Below are positions 1-9,341 of a stretch of 64,000 nucleotides of DNA, in pieces; position 1 is the first letter of the stretch; every line of letters starts with the position of its first letter. The notes under the pieces were generated by a model. That model was not told the DNA's origin and ran no database searches. It worked only from the letters and a program-made list of their open reading frames with translations. Source of the stretch: Brachyspira hyodysenteriae ATCC 27164 (lineage in GTDB: Bacteria; Spirochaetota; Brachyspiria; Brachyspirales; Brachyspiraceae); the NCBI RefSeq assembly GCF_001676785.2, contig NZ_CP015910.2, positions 2,480,001 to 2,544,000 of the forward strand. Reading direction: 5' to 3'. The position numbers and the translations under genes are program-made.

Positions 1-158
1 CCCAAATGCGGTCCGAACAACATTGGAAAGTCAAAATAATGTCTTGCATGAGGAGGAGGCGGAGCCATATGAAACATTCTGTCAAATGCCGGAGAACATG
101 AACTCAATAAAAAAAGTGATAATATAGATGAAATTATAAAAGTGATTTTTTTTAACAT
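1..158 (-). CDS. Putative lipoprotein, N-terminal part only
   Basis: The frame opens at an ATG (158-156) and runs off the window edge. The first residues are a basic MLKK, a hydrophobic stretch and a lipobox-like LLSSC, so export and lipidation at Cys21 is the likely fate. After the cysteine comes a proline-rich MAPPPPHARH segment. No catalytic domain can be judged from 52 residues, and no strong Shine-Dalgarno site is visible. The signal peptide is seen directly; membrane anchoring is inferred from it. Confidence 0.6.
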   Translation of the reverse strand, partial: MLKKITFIISSILSLFLLSSCSPAFDRMFHMAPPPPHARHYFDFPMLFGPHL

Positions 159-281
159 ATTAGTTACCCATCGTTTTATTTGCTTTATTAGACGAAAAAA
201 TTATAATAAAAGTTCCCAATAAATATTTATTTTTCATAAAAAAGTTGTATTATTATAATTACTATAAAATAGGAAATAATT

Positions 282-899
282 ATGGAAATATTAGATTTAG
301 AAAGAGCCGAATACGAATTAAACAAAGCATACAAATCAAACCCTACTCCTTGGGTAGAACATTCAAGATATGTTGCTAAAGCTGCAAGGATAATAGCTTC
401 TGAATACAATAAAAAATCAACAGATAAAAAATTAGACGAAGACAATTCATATATATTCGGACTTTTGCATGATATAGGAAGATACACAGGAATAAGTGCT
501 GAAAGGCATTTAATAGACGGATATAAATACTGCATTAATTATGGCTGGGAAAAGATGGCTCAAATATGCATCACTCATGCTTTTATGATACAAGATGTAA
601 ATACTGCAATAGGAAAATTCGACATGCCTGAAGAAGATTTCAACTTCATAAAAAATTTTGTTGAGAATGCTGTATATGACGATTATGATTTACTTATTCA
701 ATTATGCGATTGTCTTGCTTTGCCTTCTGGATTTTGTTTGCTTGAAAAAAGGTTCGTTGATGCTGCATTAAGATATGGAACATTTCCTCAAAGTGCATTG
801 AGATGGAAAAGAGTATTTGAAATAAAAGAATATTTTGAAAGTGTTATAGGCACTTCAATTTACAATTTACTTCCGAACATAAAAGATAATATTTCATGA
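282..899 (+). CDS. HD-domain phosphohydrolase family protein
   Basis: This 205-residue soluble protein has the HD-superfamily pattern: a first histidine in WVEHSRYV (about residue 27), the paired HD in LLHDIGRY (63-64), a later histidine in ITHAFM, and an acidic residue in LLIQLCDCLAL. These residues normally bind one or two metal ions for phosphate-ester or nucleotide hydrolysis. The short single-domain form resembles stand-alone YqeK-like or uncharacterised HD hydrolases, and the substrate cannot be told. The gene stands alone on the plus strand, and its last six bases overlap the end of the convergent hicB-like gene. Confidence 0.75.
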   Translation: MEILDLERAEYELNKAYKSNPTPWVEHSRYVAKAARIIASEYNKKSTDKKLDEDNSYIFGLLHDIGRYTGISAERHLIDGYKYCINYGWEKMAQICITHAFMIQDVNTAIGKFDMPEEDFNFIKNFVENAVYDDYDLLIQLCDCLALPSGFCLLEKRFVDAALRYGTFPQSALRWKRVFEIKEYFESVIGTSIYNLLPNIKDNIS

Positions 900-1070
900 T
901 CTTTTTAATGGTATATTTTTTTCTTCAAAATAAAGTGATATAACATTTTTTATTTCTTTCAAGGCTTCTTCTTCTGTTGCTCCGAAAGCACTTATATTAT
1001 CTAACTCTTCTGATAAAGCTATATACCCCTCATCTTCTTCACTATAAAAAATTTTAATACTATATTTCAT
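894..1070 (-). CDS. hicB: HicB-family antitoxin-like protein
   Basis: A 58-residue ORF starts at an ATG with an excellent GGAGG ribosome site lying inside the end of the upstream toxin gene. The sequence MKYSIKIFYSEEDEGYIA, followed by SAFGATEEEALKEI, is the compact HicB fold (partly degraded RNase H-like) that binds HicA. It has no C-terminal DNA-binding domain, as in short HicB forms. The toxin frame stops one base before this ATG, so translational coupling is expected. The open frame is intact although its partner is frameshifted. Confidence 0.8.
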   Translation of the reverse strand: MKYSIKIFYSEEDEGYIALSEELDNISAFGATEEEALKEIKNVISLYFEEKNIPLKRS

Positions 1071-1071
1071 A

Positions 1072-1313
1072 TCATTCCTCCAAATTATATTTATTAACTA
1101 GATATAAAAATTGTTTAACTTGATAGGGTTTTACCTCTCCATTAACATTTTGTATATTAATTAACTCAGAAATACCAATTCTAGAATATATTCTATGGCC
1201 CCTCTTTGTCTTTTACACACAAAACCAAAAGATTCTACAATACTACAAAAATAAGAATATTTAATATTTTTATTATTATTTGTAAGTTTATTAATAATCT
1301 CTTTCTTGTCCAT
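1072..1313 (-). pseudogene. hicA: HicA-family mRNA interferase, frameshifted
   Basis: The first frame reads MDKKEIINKLTNNNK and continues to FGFVCKRQRG, which is the N-terminal half of HicA. The C-terminal half, HRIYSRIGISELINI then NVNGEVKPYQVKQFL, follows in another frame. The two halves join if one base is added in the GGGGCC run at about 1197-1202. The catalytic histidine of the G-S-H motif sits exactly at the break (GxH), so the encoded product should be inactive. One missing base could also be an assembly error. The order toxin then antitoxin, with the stop one base before the next ATG, is typical of hicAB. Confidence 0.72.
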
Positions 1314-1528
1314 ATTTTAATTATAATATTATTCAATATAAAATCAACTACTCGCCTAGCTAACGAATCCATACGGTCGGCACATTCCGCACAGTAACGC
1401 TCACCCTTACAGACAGGCAACTATACGTGAACGAAGGAAGGCTGATTAGACAATCATCAAACAAATAAACTAATTGTAAAAACATAATCTACATGTTAAA
1501 ATTAATAATAAAAAAATAAGGAATAAAA
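1314..1528. repeat. Intergenic region with dispersed-repeat core copy 1
   Basis: Between divergent hicA and the DUF4160 gene lies a degenerate copy of the island repeat. Its left half (ACTCGCCTAGCTAACG) is near 1350, the CCGCAC core arm is at 1387, and the right end is a degraded GGCTGATTAG near 1440-1450. The arm facing CCGCAC has decayed. No gene is visible here. Confidence 0.6.
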
Positions 1529-1783
1529 ATGCCTGTTATATCAAGATTTTATGGTATCATTATCAAAATGTATTTTCAGCAAAAAGAGCATAATCCTCCG
1601 CATTTTCATGCTATATATGGTGAGTATGTTGGTGTTATTGATATCAATGAATTAAAGATGATAGAAGGCGATTTACCTAATAAAGCATGTTCGCTTGTAT
1701 TGGAATGGGCTAAGAATAATCAAGACGAACTTTTAAATATATGGAATACTCAAAACTTTAAACAATTAGAACCTTTGGAGTAA
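1529..1783 (+). CDS. DUF4160 family protein
   Basis: An 84-residue protein beginning MPVISRFYGIIIKMYF, with HNPPHFHAIYGEY and a C-terminal helical LVLEWAKNNQDELLNIW. This is the DUF4160 signature. Such genes are usually found directly beside a DUF2442 gene and are considered probable toxin-antitoxin pairs, though the biochemical role is not established. AAGGAA lies just upstream of the ATG. The partner gene begins two bases after this stop codon, so they form a two-gene operon. Confidence 0.8.
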   Translation: MPVISRFYGIIIKMYFQQKEHNPPHFHAIYGEYVGVIDINELKMIEGDLPNKACSLVLEWAKNNQDELLNIWNTQNFKQLEPLE

Positions 1784-1785
1784 TT

Positions 1786-2025
1786 ATGACTTTCCATAAA
1801 ATAAAAAACGTTAAAGCTTTGGATAATCTCATTTTAGAAATAATATTTGAAAATGAAGAAATAAAATATTATGATATAAAAAAATTAATCCCTGAACATA
1901 AAGAGTTTGAAATTTTGAATGATAGGACTTTATTTAATCTTGTAAAAGTAGATGTCGGCGGATACGGCATTTCTTGGAACGATGATTTGGATATATCATG
2001 CAACACTTTATACTACGAGCTGTAG
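1786..2025 (+). CDS. DUF2442 family protein, 3' end supplied by the repeat
   Basis: A 79-residue protein with the DUF2442 pattern (FHKIKNVKALDNLILEI, then LIPEHKEFEIL and GYGISWNDDLDISC). It is the usual partner of DUF4160 and overlaps the end of its operon mate's control region. The last residues YYEL and the TAG stop are encoded by TACTACGAGCTGTAG. That same string forms the left border of the island repeat at about 6232 and 11070, so the native C-terminus was probably replaced when the repeat arrived. The core fold looks complete. Confidence 0.75.
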   Translation: MTFHKIKNVKALDNLILEIIFENEEIKYYDIKKLIPEHKEFEILNDRTLFNLVKVDVGGYGISWNDDLDISCNTLYYEL

Positions 2026-2847
2026 CACCACCCCGCACGGTAACTCTTTACCTTATCAAACGTCCACTATACGTGCGGCTGAATATCCAAACATTACCAT
2101 AAAAGATTTTTTTAAAATTTTCATTATTACCCACCCAAACCCACCCTTTAAAGTTAAACAGAATTTTTTTAAAGAATAAGCCCGAAAATCTGATTTTTTT
2201 TAAAGACTACGAAAAAAAGTGGACTTTCCCAACCCCAACAAGCTAGCCATTTGAACCACTCGCCTAGCTAACACACTACTCGCCGTAGGGGCTTCCCGCA
2301 CTGTATATCTTAATATTAAGGATAGTACAATGTACGTGCGGCTGATTACCCAACATCAAACAAAAAGAAACCGACTAAAAAGCCAACCCAGAAATAATTT
2401 TTTGAAAATTTACCTTATTACCCACCCGAACCCGCCCTTATAGTTAAACAAACATTTTTAACAAAACAAGCCTACAAATTAAATTTTTTTAGAAAAAATT
2501 AGAAAAAATATTGTACTTTTTTCATAGGAAAAAAGTACCAAAAAACTACTTCTTTTGTGGCACAGGCGAAGCCCGCCTACGGCGAGAAGCAAAAAGCATT
2601 TACATCATGTAGGATAATCCAAACATTCTAACAATATACCCAAAACGCTAACGCGAATTTTTATTAAATATTGAACGCAGGCTAAAGCCTTTCTCTCTGA
2701 ACTACTCGCCTAGCTTACGCACTCCCTACGGTCGGGGGCTTTCCGCACGGTATAGCTCACCCTTACAGACAGTCAACTGTACGCGACCGAAGGAAGTACC
2801 CGAGACAAAGTCCCCTATGGTGAGGGTATGCGGCTGATTACCCAACA
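2026..2847. repeat. Repeat block R1 (core copies 2-4)
   Basis: No gene is seen here. Three copies of the dispersed core lie at 2033-2078, 2296-2341 and 2743-2833. Each has CCGCAC at the left and GTGCGG or ATGCGG at the right, followed by CTGATTACCCAACAT (the first copy is degenerate). Between cores are the longer unit segments seen elsewhere (TTACCCACCCAAACCCGCCC, AGTTAAACA, AGCTAGCCATTTGAACCACT). Copy 4 carries an extra arm with a GAAGTACCCG...GGTATGCGG insertion. The region 2560-2590 holds a short GCCCGCCTACGGCG element also found in other intergenic stretches. Confidence 0.75.
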
Positions 2848-4155
2848 TTATTTTTGAACAGTTTTATTTGATTTTAAATGATTATATTTTCTTTTACTAA
2901 CATAACCCTTAATAATATTACCTTCATTATCTTTAGTTTCTACTTCATAATAATATTTAACATCACCAATGATAGTTATATTATTAACTGTAGTTTGATA
3001 TATAACGTTTGATTTTGAATTATTTTTATCCATTATATTTATAATTAAAGCAGTAAAAATTGCAATCAATAATCCATAAATAATTAATATTATTCTATTA
3101 TATATAGGATTTTTTTTACTCCATTTTTCCCAATAATCCATCAATTTTAATTGCCAATTATTAGTATTATTAATTGAATATAAATCGTTTTTTAACTCTT
3201 CAATCTCATTCTTATCAATAGCTTTTAAATTTAGATTTTCATCTTCTTCTAATTTCAAGAATACTTTATTAATAGAATCAGAAAAACATTTTTTATAATT
3301 TAATTCTATAAAATTTGCATAATCTTTTTTTAATAATTCTTGAGAATGTTTTAATGTTTCATATAAACTATTAATTGTAATTGAACCTGCAATATCTACA
3401 TATTCTTTTTTGCGTAATTCTTCAGCATTCTTAATGGCATCAGATAAAGAATTATTTAAACTTAAATTAGAATGTTTTAATGTTTCATATAAACTATTAA
3501 TTGTAATTGAACCTGCAATATCTACATATTCTTTTTTACGTAATTCTTCAGCATTCTTAATGGCATCAGATAAAGAATTATTTAAACTTAAATTAGAATG
3601 TTTTAAAGCTTCATATAAACTATTAATTGTAATTGAACCTGCAATATCTACATATTCTTTTTTACGTAATTCTTCGGCATTCTTAATGGCATCAGATAAA
3701 GAATTATTTAAACTTAAATTAGAATGTTTTAATGTTTCATATAAACTATTAATTGTAATTGAACCTGCAATATCTACATATTCTTTTTTGCGTAATTCTT
3801 CAGCATTTTTAATAGCATCAGATAAAAAATTATTTATACTAGAATTAGAAACAATATTTTTATTTTCTTTATTGAATTCTTCAATATCTTTAAAAGTGTT
3901 ATATAAACTATTAACTGCGAGTTGAGAAGCTTCGTATAAAGTATTGTTAATATCAATTTTTTTTGTATCTATATTAAAACTCTTTTCTTCTTCAAGAATT
4001 TTTCTTATACTAGAATGAATATCTAATTCTGGAATACTCCTATTAAATTTATTTTCTTCTTCAACTATTTTTTTTATAGCACTAGAATGAATATCTAAAT
4101 TTTTTGTACATATATCAAATTTATCAGATAATAAACTTGAAGTAGAATTTTTCAT
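2848..4155 (-). CDS. Membrane-anchored protein with internal tandem repeats
   Basis: 435 residues, with TGGAG seven bases before the ATG. The N-terminal part holds two related LDIHSS...KILEEE segments. Then come four 42-residue repeats (SLSDAIKNAEELRKKEYVDI, ending in SLYETLKHS), probably helical. A conserved IDKNEIEELKNDL stretch follows, then a WSKKNPIYN lead-in to one transmembrane helix (about 354-375) and a C-terminal domain ending GYVSKRKYN. The last 110 residues closely match the protein at 7338-8159 beside the reverse transcriptase. Function is unknown. The shared C-terminus and island setting suggest a membrane-acting effector or sensor, which is inference only. The gene ends directly against the repeat. 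Confidence 0.7.
   Translation of the reverse strand: MKNSTSSLLSDKFDICTKNLDIHSSAIKKIVEEENKFNRSIPELDIHSSIRKILEEEKSFNIDTKKIDINNTLYEASQLAVNSLYNTFKDIEEFNKENKNIVSNSSINNFLSDAIKNAEELRKKEYVDIAGSITINSLYETLKHSNLSLNNSLSDAIKNAEELRKKEYVDIAGSITINSLYEALKHSNLSLNNSLSDAIKNAEELRKKEYVDIAGSITINSLYETLKHSNLSLNNSLSDAIKNAEELRKKEYVDIAGSITINSLYETLKHSQELLKKDYANFIELNYKKCFSDSINKVFLKLEEDENLNLKAIDKNEIEELKNDLYSINNTNNWQLKLMDYWEKWSKKNPIYNRIILIIYGLLIAIFTALIINIMDKNNSKSNVIYQTTVNNITIIGDVKYYYEVETKDNEGNIIKGYVSKRKYNHLKSNKTVQK
3344..3847. repeat. Four tandem 126-bp repeats inside a coding region
   Basis: Near-identical 126-bp units begin at 3344, 3470, 3596 and 3722. The unit is a multiple of three, so gain or loss keeps frame and changes the protein by 42 residues per unit. 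Copies differ at only a few bases (for example AATGTTTC versus AAGCTTC), and the last one degrades. Such identity implies recent expansion. Confidence 0.9.
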
Positions 4156-4262
4156 AAATTACTCCAATAAACCAAATTATATTTATAGTATATATTATAG
4201 CAGTATATATTTCAATATTTTTTTAATTATCACCATCAAGAATCTTTATCAAACCAAATAAA

Positions 4263-4923
<661 letters not shown>

Positions 4924-4927
<4 letters not shown>

Positions 4928-6261
4928 TCTTCCTCTATAATCCTCACTTCCTCATCACTCAAATTATACAACTTATACACCAAAGCATCAATCTGCTTGT
5001 CAACAGCATTAATCTGCCTGTTAATCATAGTAACAGCATTCGGATTTTTCTCAACGGCTAACTTTTTGTTTAACGCAATGATACTGTCAACTAAAGCAAC
5101 AATTTTGTCATGCATTTCCTTGTCTTGTTTATCATCTAAATTTATATTTGGCATAGGAAAAGAATTTAATACATTAATTTTTAATTCAGCAAATAATTTT
5201 CCTTTTCTAGGTTGTATAGTTCTATAATACCAAGTAAGAAATTTTGAATTTAAAATACCTAAAAAATACAATAAGCTAATATCTGTAAATTTAGGAATGC
5301 ATACAAAAACATTATTACTGAAATAATAATTATCATTATCTACATTAGCCAATATAAAATCACCTGTTCTTCTAACAACTAATTTATTATTTTCAAAATA
5401 TTTAGAATTACCTAATCATGCATACTCCTTATTTTTCTTATCAATAATATTTGGAGAATAATTAACCCATTTACCATTCCAAGTTAAATTATACCTCTTT
5501 ACTTCATCTCCTCCTAATATAAGTTTCTTACAATAATTATTTAGACATTCATCTATAAATAATTTTTTTCTTATATTACCTGAGTGTATACCTTCATGTG
5601 ATTCAAAATAATCAGAAAATTTATTATAATTTTTAAATTTATTAAGAATATTAATAATATCATCTGTCAAATATAAATTAAATTTATAACCTGTATTATC
5701 ATTATAAACCTTTTGAGAAATTCTATTTGATATTATTTTATCTTTATCATGTATAAATATATTAATAATATTATCTTTTACTGTTCTATTATCAATATTT
5801 CCTATAATAGTACAGCTATCTAAATTGACCTTTTTAAATGCCATTCCCCAATGAGATATATCACTAATGCATAATTTATCTAAAATTAATTTTCTAGTTG
5901 AATCATAATTTTTTAACAATATAATATCAGGCAATACAAGACCAAACAAACCATTATCTTTTATTAAATTAAAAGATTTCTCTATAAAAAATCTAAATAA
6001 ATCTAATATACCTATTGTAGAGACTGGATATTTTTCTTTAAAATAATATTCTTCTTCTTTTAAGATATTAATTTCTTTTTGACCCCAAGGCGGATTGCCT
6101 ATCACCACATCGAAACCGCCCCCTTTAAAAATATTTTTAAACTCGTCCTCCCAATCAAAACAATTTATTTTATATTGCGTCTCCTCGTCAAAATCAAGCA
6201 CCGACTGGCTCTCGTAAAAATCATTGCCTACTACGAGCTGTAGCACCTTCCCGCACGGCAA
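4924..6261 (-). pseudogene. Truncated type IIG-like DNA methyltransferase module 1, with internal stop
   Basis: This is the C-terminal half of an Eco57I-like adenine methyltransferase. It starts at VVGNDFYES, has the catalytic motif IV NPPW in GFDVVIGNPPWGQ, a target-recognition region, and the conserved C-terminal helices (LNKKLAVEKNPNAVTMIN). The 5' end, which should encode the nuclease domain and the SAM-binding DPACGSG motif, is absent because the repeat border joins the gene just before GNDFYES. An in-frame TGA at about 5416-5418 interrupts it (KNKEYA stop LGNSKYF), followed by the expected VVRRTGDF motif. A CGA-to-TGA change would explain this. The ends match the module at 9797-11089 almost exactly but the middle differs. 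It cannot be an active enzyme alone. Confidence 0.8.
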
Positions 6262-7337
6262 CGCTCACCCTTACAGAAAGTACAATGTACGTGCGGCTGA
6301 TTACCCAACATCAAACAAAAAACTAACTAAAAAGCTAACCCAGAAATATAAAATCGAACCCACAAACAGATACTAACACAGAAATAATTTTTTTGAAAAT
6401 TTATCTTATTACCCACCCAAACCCGCCCTTATAGTTAAACAAACATTTTTAACAAAACAAGCCCGAAAATATAAATTTTTTTAAAGACTACGAAAAAAAA
6501 TCGACTTTCCCCACCCCAACAAGCTAGCCATTTGAACCACTCGCCGTAGCTTCCGCACTACTCGCCGTAGGGGCATTCCGCACGGTAACGCTCACCATTA
6601 CAGCAAGTACAATGTAAGTGCGGCTGATTACCCAACATCAAACAAAAACAAACTAACTAAAAAGCTAACCCAGAAATATAAAATCGAACCCACAAACAGA
6701 TACTAACACAGAAATAATTTTTTGAAAATTTACCTTATAAACCACCCCCTAACCGAGCGAAACGAAAAATAAAAGGCTATGAAATTTTTAATTTTTACTT
6801 ATATAATACCCACCCAAACCCGCCCTTATAGTTAAACAAACATTTTTAACAAAACAAGCCTACAAACAGTAACTTTTTTAGAAAAAACACGAAAAAAATC
6901 GACTTTCCCACCCCAACAAGCTAGCCATTTGAACCACTCCCCTAGCTTACGCACTACTCGCCGTAGGGGCTTCCCGCACGGCAACGCTCCCATTACAGAT
7001 AGTACAATGTAAGTGCGGCTCATTACCCAACATCAAACAAAAAATAAAATAACTAAAAAGCCAACCCAGAAATATAAAATCGAACCCACAAACAGAAACT
7101 AACCCAGAAATAATTTTTTGAAAATTTACCTTATAACCCACCCCCTGACTGAGCGTAGCGAGGAAATACCCGGACGAAGTCCACCGGAGGTGAGGGTACG
7201 CCCTTATAGTTAAACAAACATTTTTAACAAAACAAGCCTACAAACATAAACTTTTTTGTGCGAGCCGCACCACCACCCCGCACGGCACTGCTCGCTCTTA
7301 CAGAAAGTACAATGTATGTGCGGTTTATTACTCAATA
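6262..7337. repeat. Repeat block R2 (core copies 5-8)
   Basis: This is a tandem-like array of the island repeat with cores at 6251-6296, 6578-6623, 6974-7018 and 7278-7323, spaced 327, 396 and 304 bp. Between cores the long unit recurs: AACTAAAAAGCTAACCCAG, TTGAAAATTTACCTTATTAC, CCCGCCCTTATAGTTAAACA, then AGCTAGCCATTTGAACCACT and CTACTCGCCGTAGGGGC. Some units contain a GAGCGTAGCGAGG insertion (7140-7170). Minus-strand open frames of 60-70 codons cross several units, but they follow the repeat and lack ribosome sites, so I do not call them genes. Confidence 0.85.
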
Positions 7338-8159
7338 TTATTTTTGAAAAGTTTTATTTGACTTTAATTGATTATATTTTCTTTTACTAACATAACCATT
7401 AATAATATTACCTTCATTATCTTTAGTTTCTACTTCATAATAATATTTAACATCATTAATAATAGTTATATTATTAATAATAGTTTTATTTATTATTTGA
7501 GAATTAGAACTAGCATCTTTTCTTACAGGCAATAAAAGACCTATATAAAAACTAATAATAGCTGGAACAACTACAGATAATATTAGTGCTATAATAGGAT
7601 TTTTTTTAGCCCATTTTTTATAAACATCAAATATCTTTTGCTGCCAATTAAGTGATATGACATTTTCTTTGTGTATTTCTTCTAAGTCGTTTTTTAACTC
7701 TTCAATCTCATTTTTATCAATATTTTCTAAATTTATATCTTTATTCTCTTCTAATTTTAATAATGCTTCATTAATAGAATTAGAAATAATTTCTTTGTAT
7801 TGCAACATTGGAATATTAATATTCCTAAATGTAAAAACATTAGTTAGCATTGAAATAGTACGCTGAAATTCATTAGATAATCCTAAAATATTAATATCTC
7901 TAAATGTAAGAACATCTACTAATTTTGAAATAGTCGATTGAATTTCATCAGAAAATCTAGGAATTAAAATCTTTTCAAAATTAATTTTATTAAATACATT
8001 ATCAAAATTTGCTATTGGTAAATTTTTATACGCTTCCAAATATTGTATTTGAGTTTTATGCATATTATTAATAATATCTGGAACAAGTCTAATTTTACTA
8101 ATTTGTTCTATACGAGAATTTAATAAATTTTCTATTAAAATAAAATCTTTATTTTCCAT
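7338..8159 (-). CDS. Retron-linked membrane protein, candidate effector
   Basis: 273 residues, with AGAGG before the ATG, 76 bp downstream of the reverse transcriptase gene on the same strand. The N-terminal 120 residues are helical and contain two similar segments (LVDVLTFRDINI and LTNVFTFRNINI). Then come IDKNEIEELKNDLE, YKKWAKKNPI, one transmembrane helix (about 188-211) and a 60-residue C-terminal domain with YYYEVETKDNEGNII and GYVSKRKYN. The C-terminal half matches the protein at 2848-4155. Many retrons carry a membrane effector next to the reverse transcriptase, which makes that role plausible. No sequence motif proves it. The stop codon lies directly against repeat core copy 8. Confidence 0.65.
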   Translation of the reverse strand: MENKDFILIENLLNSRIEQISKIRLVPDIINNMHKTQIQYLEAYKNLPIANFDNVFNKINFEKILIPRFSDEIQSTISKLVDVLTFRDINILGLSNEFQRTISMLTNVFTFRNINIPMLQYKEIISNSINEALLKLEENKDINLENIDKNEIEELKNDLEEIHKENVISLNWQQKIFDVYKKWAKKNPIIALILSVVVPAIISFYIGLLLPVRKDASSNSQIINKTIINNITIINDVKYYYEVETKDNEGNIINGYVSKRKYNQLKSNKTFQK

Positions 8160-8235
8160 TTACTACCTCTCAATAATATTTATTACTACTTTATAAAACA
8201 ATATAATAATACCAAACATTTAATAAAAAATTAAA

Positions 8236-9192
8236 TTACTTAGGTATTAATTTATATAATTTTCTTATTCTATTTCTATTAGCTAAAAAATGATCTTCTT
8301 CTATTTGTTTAGTATAATTAAGTAAGCCATTTAATTTTGATATTGTTTTAATAATTTCAATATTATTATTTTCTATCTCTTTTTTAATAATATCATTAGA
8401 TTTATTTAATAATTTTAAATTTTCAATAATATCTTTTCTTTTTGAATTTTTTATATATAGTTTATTATTTTTTAATATTACTCCTGTTATTTTAGCATAA
8501 CCTTTATTATATCGCTTAGTTTTTTCAGGTTTTATCTTTAAATTATTTTTTTCAAAAATATCTATTATCTTATTAGGCAATTTATTTGTAAACTTTATAT
8601 CTGAAGAAAATGTCATATCATCTACATATAAAGAAAATCTTATTCCTTTTTTTAAACATAGATTATAAATATTATCAAAAACATCACTATAACATAAATA
8701 TGCTAATATTTGACTTGATGGACTTCCTGTAGATAAAAAAGTTTCTTTCCCATTATCATAAACTGTTAATTTTGTAATAAATAATGCTATATCACTATTT
8801 AATTTAAACTTATTAAAAAACAAATCATATATTGTATTCCCTTTAATACTATTATAAAAACTTGATATATCCATAGTCAAAAAATATTTTTTTCCTAAAT
8901 GATATCTAGCATTTTCAATATTATTTTTATTAGTATTTTTTATACTTGGAGCAAATAAATATTTAGGTAATACTTTTGGTAATAAACATTTTAATAATTT
9001 TTTTTGAGTTTTTTTAAGAAAAAATATAGGTTTGTGTATTTCTCTACCATTATCATTAATTTCTGTTATATAACATTCTTTTATATTATTATTAATAATG
9101 TTATATTTTAATACTTTATTAACACAAAGAAATTCACAAGTTTTTTCTATAGAAGTAAAATTTTTAAATATATCTAAATTGTATTTTATCAT
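8236..9192 (-). CDS. Retron-type reverse transcriptase
   Basis: 318 residues from the ATG at 9192 (a TTG one codon earlier is also open). The order of polymerase motifs is clear: GREIHKP near 49, the retron-typical NAxxH as NARYH (94-98), motif A DISSFYNSI (108-116), motif B GSPSSQ (156-161), motif C YVDD (189-192), and a VTG-like ITG at 235-237. There is no maturase, endonuclease or integrase domain, so a group II intron or LINE-like role is unlikely. Expected role: synthesis of branched msDNA from an adjacent non-coding RNA. The gene follows a 43-codon ORF by 17 bp and a highly structured leader, and precedes a membrane-protein gene. Its ribosome site is weak, which suggests coupling to the small ORF. 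Confidence 0.88.
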   Translation of the reverse strand: MIKYNLDIFKNFTSIEKTCEFLCVNKVLKYNIINNNIKECYITEINDNGREIHKPIFFLKKTQKKLLKCLLPKVLPKYLFAPSIKNTNKNNIENARYHLGKKYFLTMDISSFYNSIKGNTIYDLFFNKFKLNSDIALFITKLTVYDNGKETFLSTGSPSSQILAYLCYSDVFDNIYNLCLKKGIRFSLYVDDMTFSSDIKFTNKLPNKIIDIFEKNNLKIKPEKTKRYNKGYAKITGVILKNNKLYIKNSKRKDIIENLKLLNKSNDIIKKEIENNNIEIIKTISKLNGLLNYTKQIEEDHFLANRNRIRKLYKLIPK

Positions 9193-9209
9193 CAAAAATA
9201 ATAAGCTGG

Positions 9210-9341
9210 TTACCTAAACAGGTAATCCATAATGGAAGATACAACCTTAATAATAAAGTGTATCAACTTATGATATTTTACATAATAAAATATCATATTT
9301 AGGAATAGTGATATAATTTTATTTTTGATAAAATTTATCAT
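9210..9341 (-). CDS. Small hydrophobic protein of the retron locus
   Basis: A 43-codon ORF with a strong AAAGGAG site six bases before the ATG, ending 17 bp before the reverse transcriptase start. The product (MINFIKNKIISLFLNMIFYY, then a basic KYHKLIHF segment and a second hydrophobic stretch) is amphipathic and could associate with membranes. Its ribosome site forms one arm of a long hairpin (9347-9411), so translation may be controlled by RNA folding. I recognise no family. It may be a leader peptide for the reverse transcriptase or a small toxin. Confidence 0.5.
   Translation of the reverse strand: MINFIKNKIISLFLNMIFYYVKYHKLIHFIIKVVSSIMDYLFR

Noticed and set aside
3410-3925. Plus-strand ORF of 171 codons
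   Set aside because: It is the antisense of the in-frame 126-bp repeats and has no ribosome site.
8236-9192. Diversity-generating retroelement
   Set aside because: No template/variable repeat pair with adenine-specific differences, no Avd-like gene, and the RT has the retron NAxxH motif. The 126-bp repeats at 3344-3847 do not show adenine-biased changes.
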